The notes below the pieces were generated by a model. The model made no database searches. It was not told where the DNA came from and saw nothing but the letters and a program-made list of their open reading frames with translations. Of a stretch of 64,000 nucleotides of DNA, positions 63,445-64,000 are shown piece by piece (position 1 is the stretch's first letter; every line of letters begins with the position of its first letter). The translations under genes and the position numbers were made by a program. Location of the stretch: positions 62,001 to 126,000 of the forward strand of contig KV918840.1 of the NCBI GenBank assembly GCA_002049455.2, read 5' to 3'. This DNA comes from Porphyra umbilicalis. Its lineage: Eukaryota > Rhodophyta > Bangiophyceae > Bangiales > Bangiaceae.

Positions 63445-64000
63445 CCACCAGTGCAGCCGACTTCAGGAGAGCTAGAGCGGCCGCAGAAGCGGACGCAAAG
63501 GCGGCCGTCAACACGGCAACTCACGGCCGCTCACGGCCGCTGCGCCGGCGAAGGAGACGGGCAGAACGGGGAAACGGGGTGGACGACGCCGACGACGGCG
63601 GTGCCGCAATCGCGCTCCCCCCGACGACGACGGTGTGATCGACGCGCAGCTGTTGGCGGGCGCACCGCGTCGATCTGTCGCTCCGCGCCCCCCCCCCACA
63701 GAAAGCGCAATTGGCAGGTCCCGGGCGGCCGCGTGATCACTAATGTGGGCTGCGCGGCGCTGCCTGAAAACCCCCATGCAGGGCCCATTCCCGCGGGTGC
63801 GGCTGCGCGCGGACTGTCACATGCCGGCCACACAATGTTGCGCTGCGCGGAACCCCCCCCCGATTGGCTCCCAGCGCAGGTCGGTGGCACCAACAGCGCG
63901 TCAACTAGGGGCCACCCCGCTAAAGAATTCCGCTGCACGACCGCATTGCGGCCGCGCGCCCACCCATGCGACAGTGCTTCTAGGCGGCTCCCCCCCCCTA
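63445..64000. other. Transposase 5' flank at the window end
   Basis: Contains clustered CGGCCGC sites (63478-63540 and others), poly-C runs, and no further gene. This probably holds the transposase promoter and subterminal region. Confidence 0.5.

Larger units (their letters stand above)
57700..64000. mobile_element. PIF/Harbinger-type DNA transposon (right end not in window)
   Basis: Defined by a convergent pair of ORFs, a Myb/SANT-like protein (+) and a DDE transposase (-), and by a sharp rise in GCGGCCGC octamers from about 57.9 kb to the window end. The outer limits are estimates: no terminal inverted repeat was found at the left, and the right end may lie beyond 64000. Confidence 0.7.

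Overview
The window looks like nuclear DNA of a GC-rich eukaryote, most likely a red alga. The best single clue is a tRNA-Gln(CUG) gene at 2878-2982 whose intron lies in the D-loop; tRNA introns outside the usual position are known from red algae such as Cyanidioschyzon. Host genes are compact and nearly intron-free, rich in Ala, Gly and Pro tracts, and separated by long stretches of transposon remnants, minisatellites and GC-only low-complexity DNA. No bacterial operons, plasmid genes or viral genes were seen. The species assignment is inference.

Recognisable host genes are few: a broken cytochrome P450 (4850-9242, +), a BTB/POZ-BACK protein of the POB1 type (9164-10642, -, convergent with the P450), a TKL-like protein kinase (14156-15226, +), an Abitram/FAM206A-like protein (22825-23538, +), a probable TIPIN/Csm3/Swi3 fork-protection protein (47622-49121, +), the transcription elongation factor Spt4 (49680-50186, -) and a secreted trypsin-like protease (51452-53023, -). 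Several change reading frame at long G or C runs, so either the assembly is unreliable at homopolymers or those genes are decaying.

Mobile DNA dominates the rest. Two copies of a Plavaka/CACTA-like DDE transposase are present: one cut by the window start (1-2022, three exons) and one nearly complete (25227-28871, -). The second lies divergently from a large unknown ORF with a 60-bp repeat array (31555-34380, +). A PIF/Harbinger element fills the end of the window (about 57.7-64.0 kb), with a Myb/SANT-like ORF (59209-61068, +) facing a transposase (61777-63444, -); the element is saturated with GCGGCCGC octamers, including a 60-bp tandem array with two octamers per unit. Non-autonomous inverted-repeat elements lie at 24.27, 34.8-37.0, 35.8, 40.67, 41.86-43.36, 43.5-44.6, 45.45-47.01, 55.05, 55.9-57.5 and 56.1 kb, some nested in one another. 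A separate unknown coding segment (5950-8118) is lodged inside the P450 and ends in a 139-bp duplication.

The host genes show no shared pathway; their order looks incidental. The functional units are the transposons: transposase plus DNA-binding or accessory ORF plus repeat arrays that may serve as binding sites.
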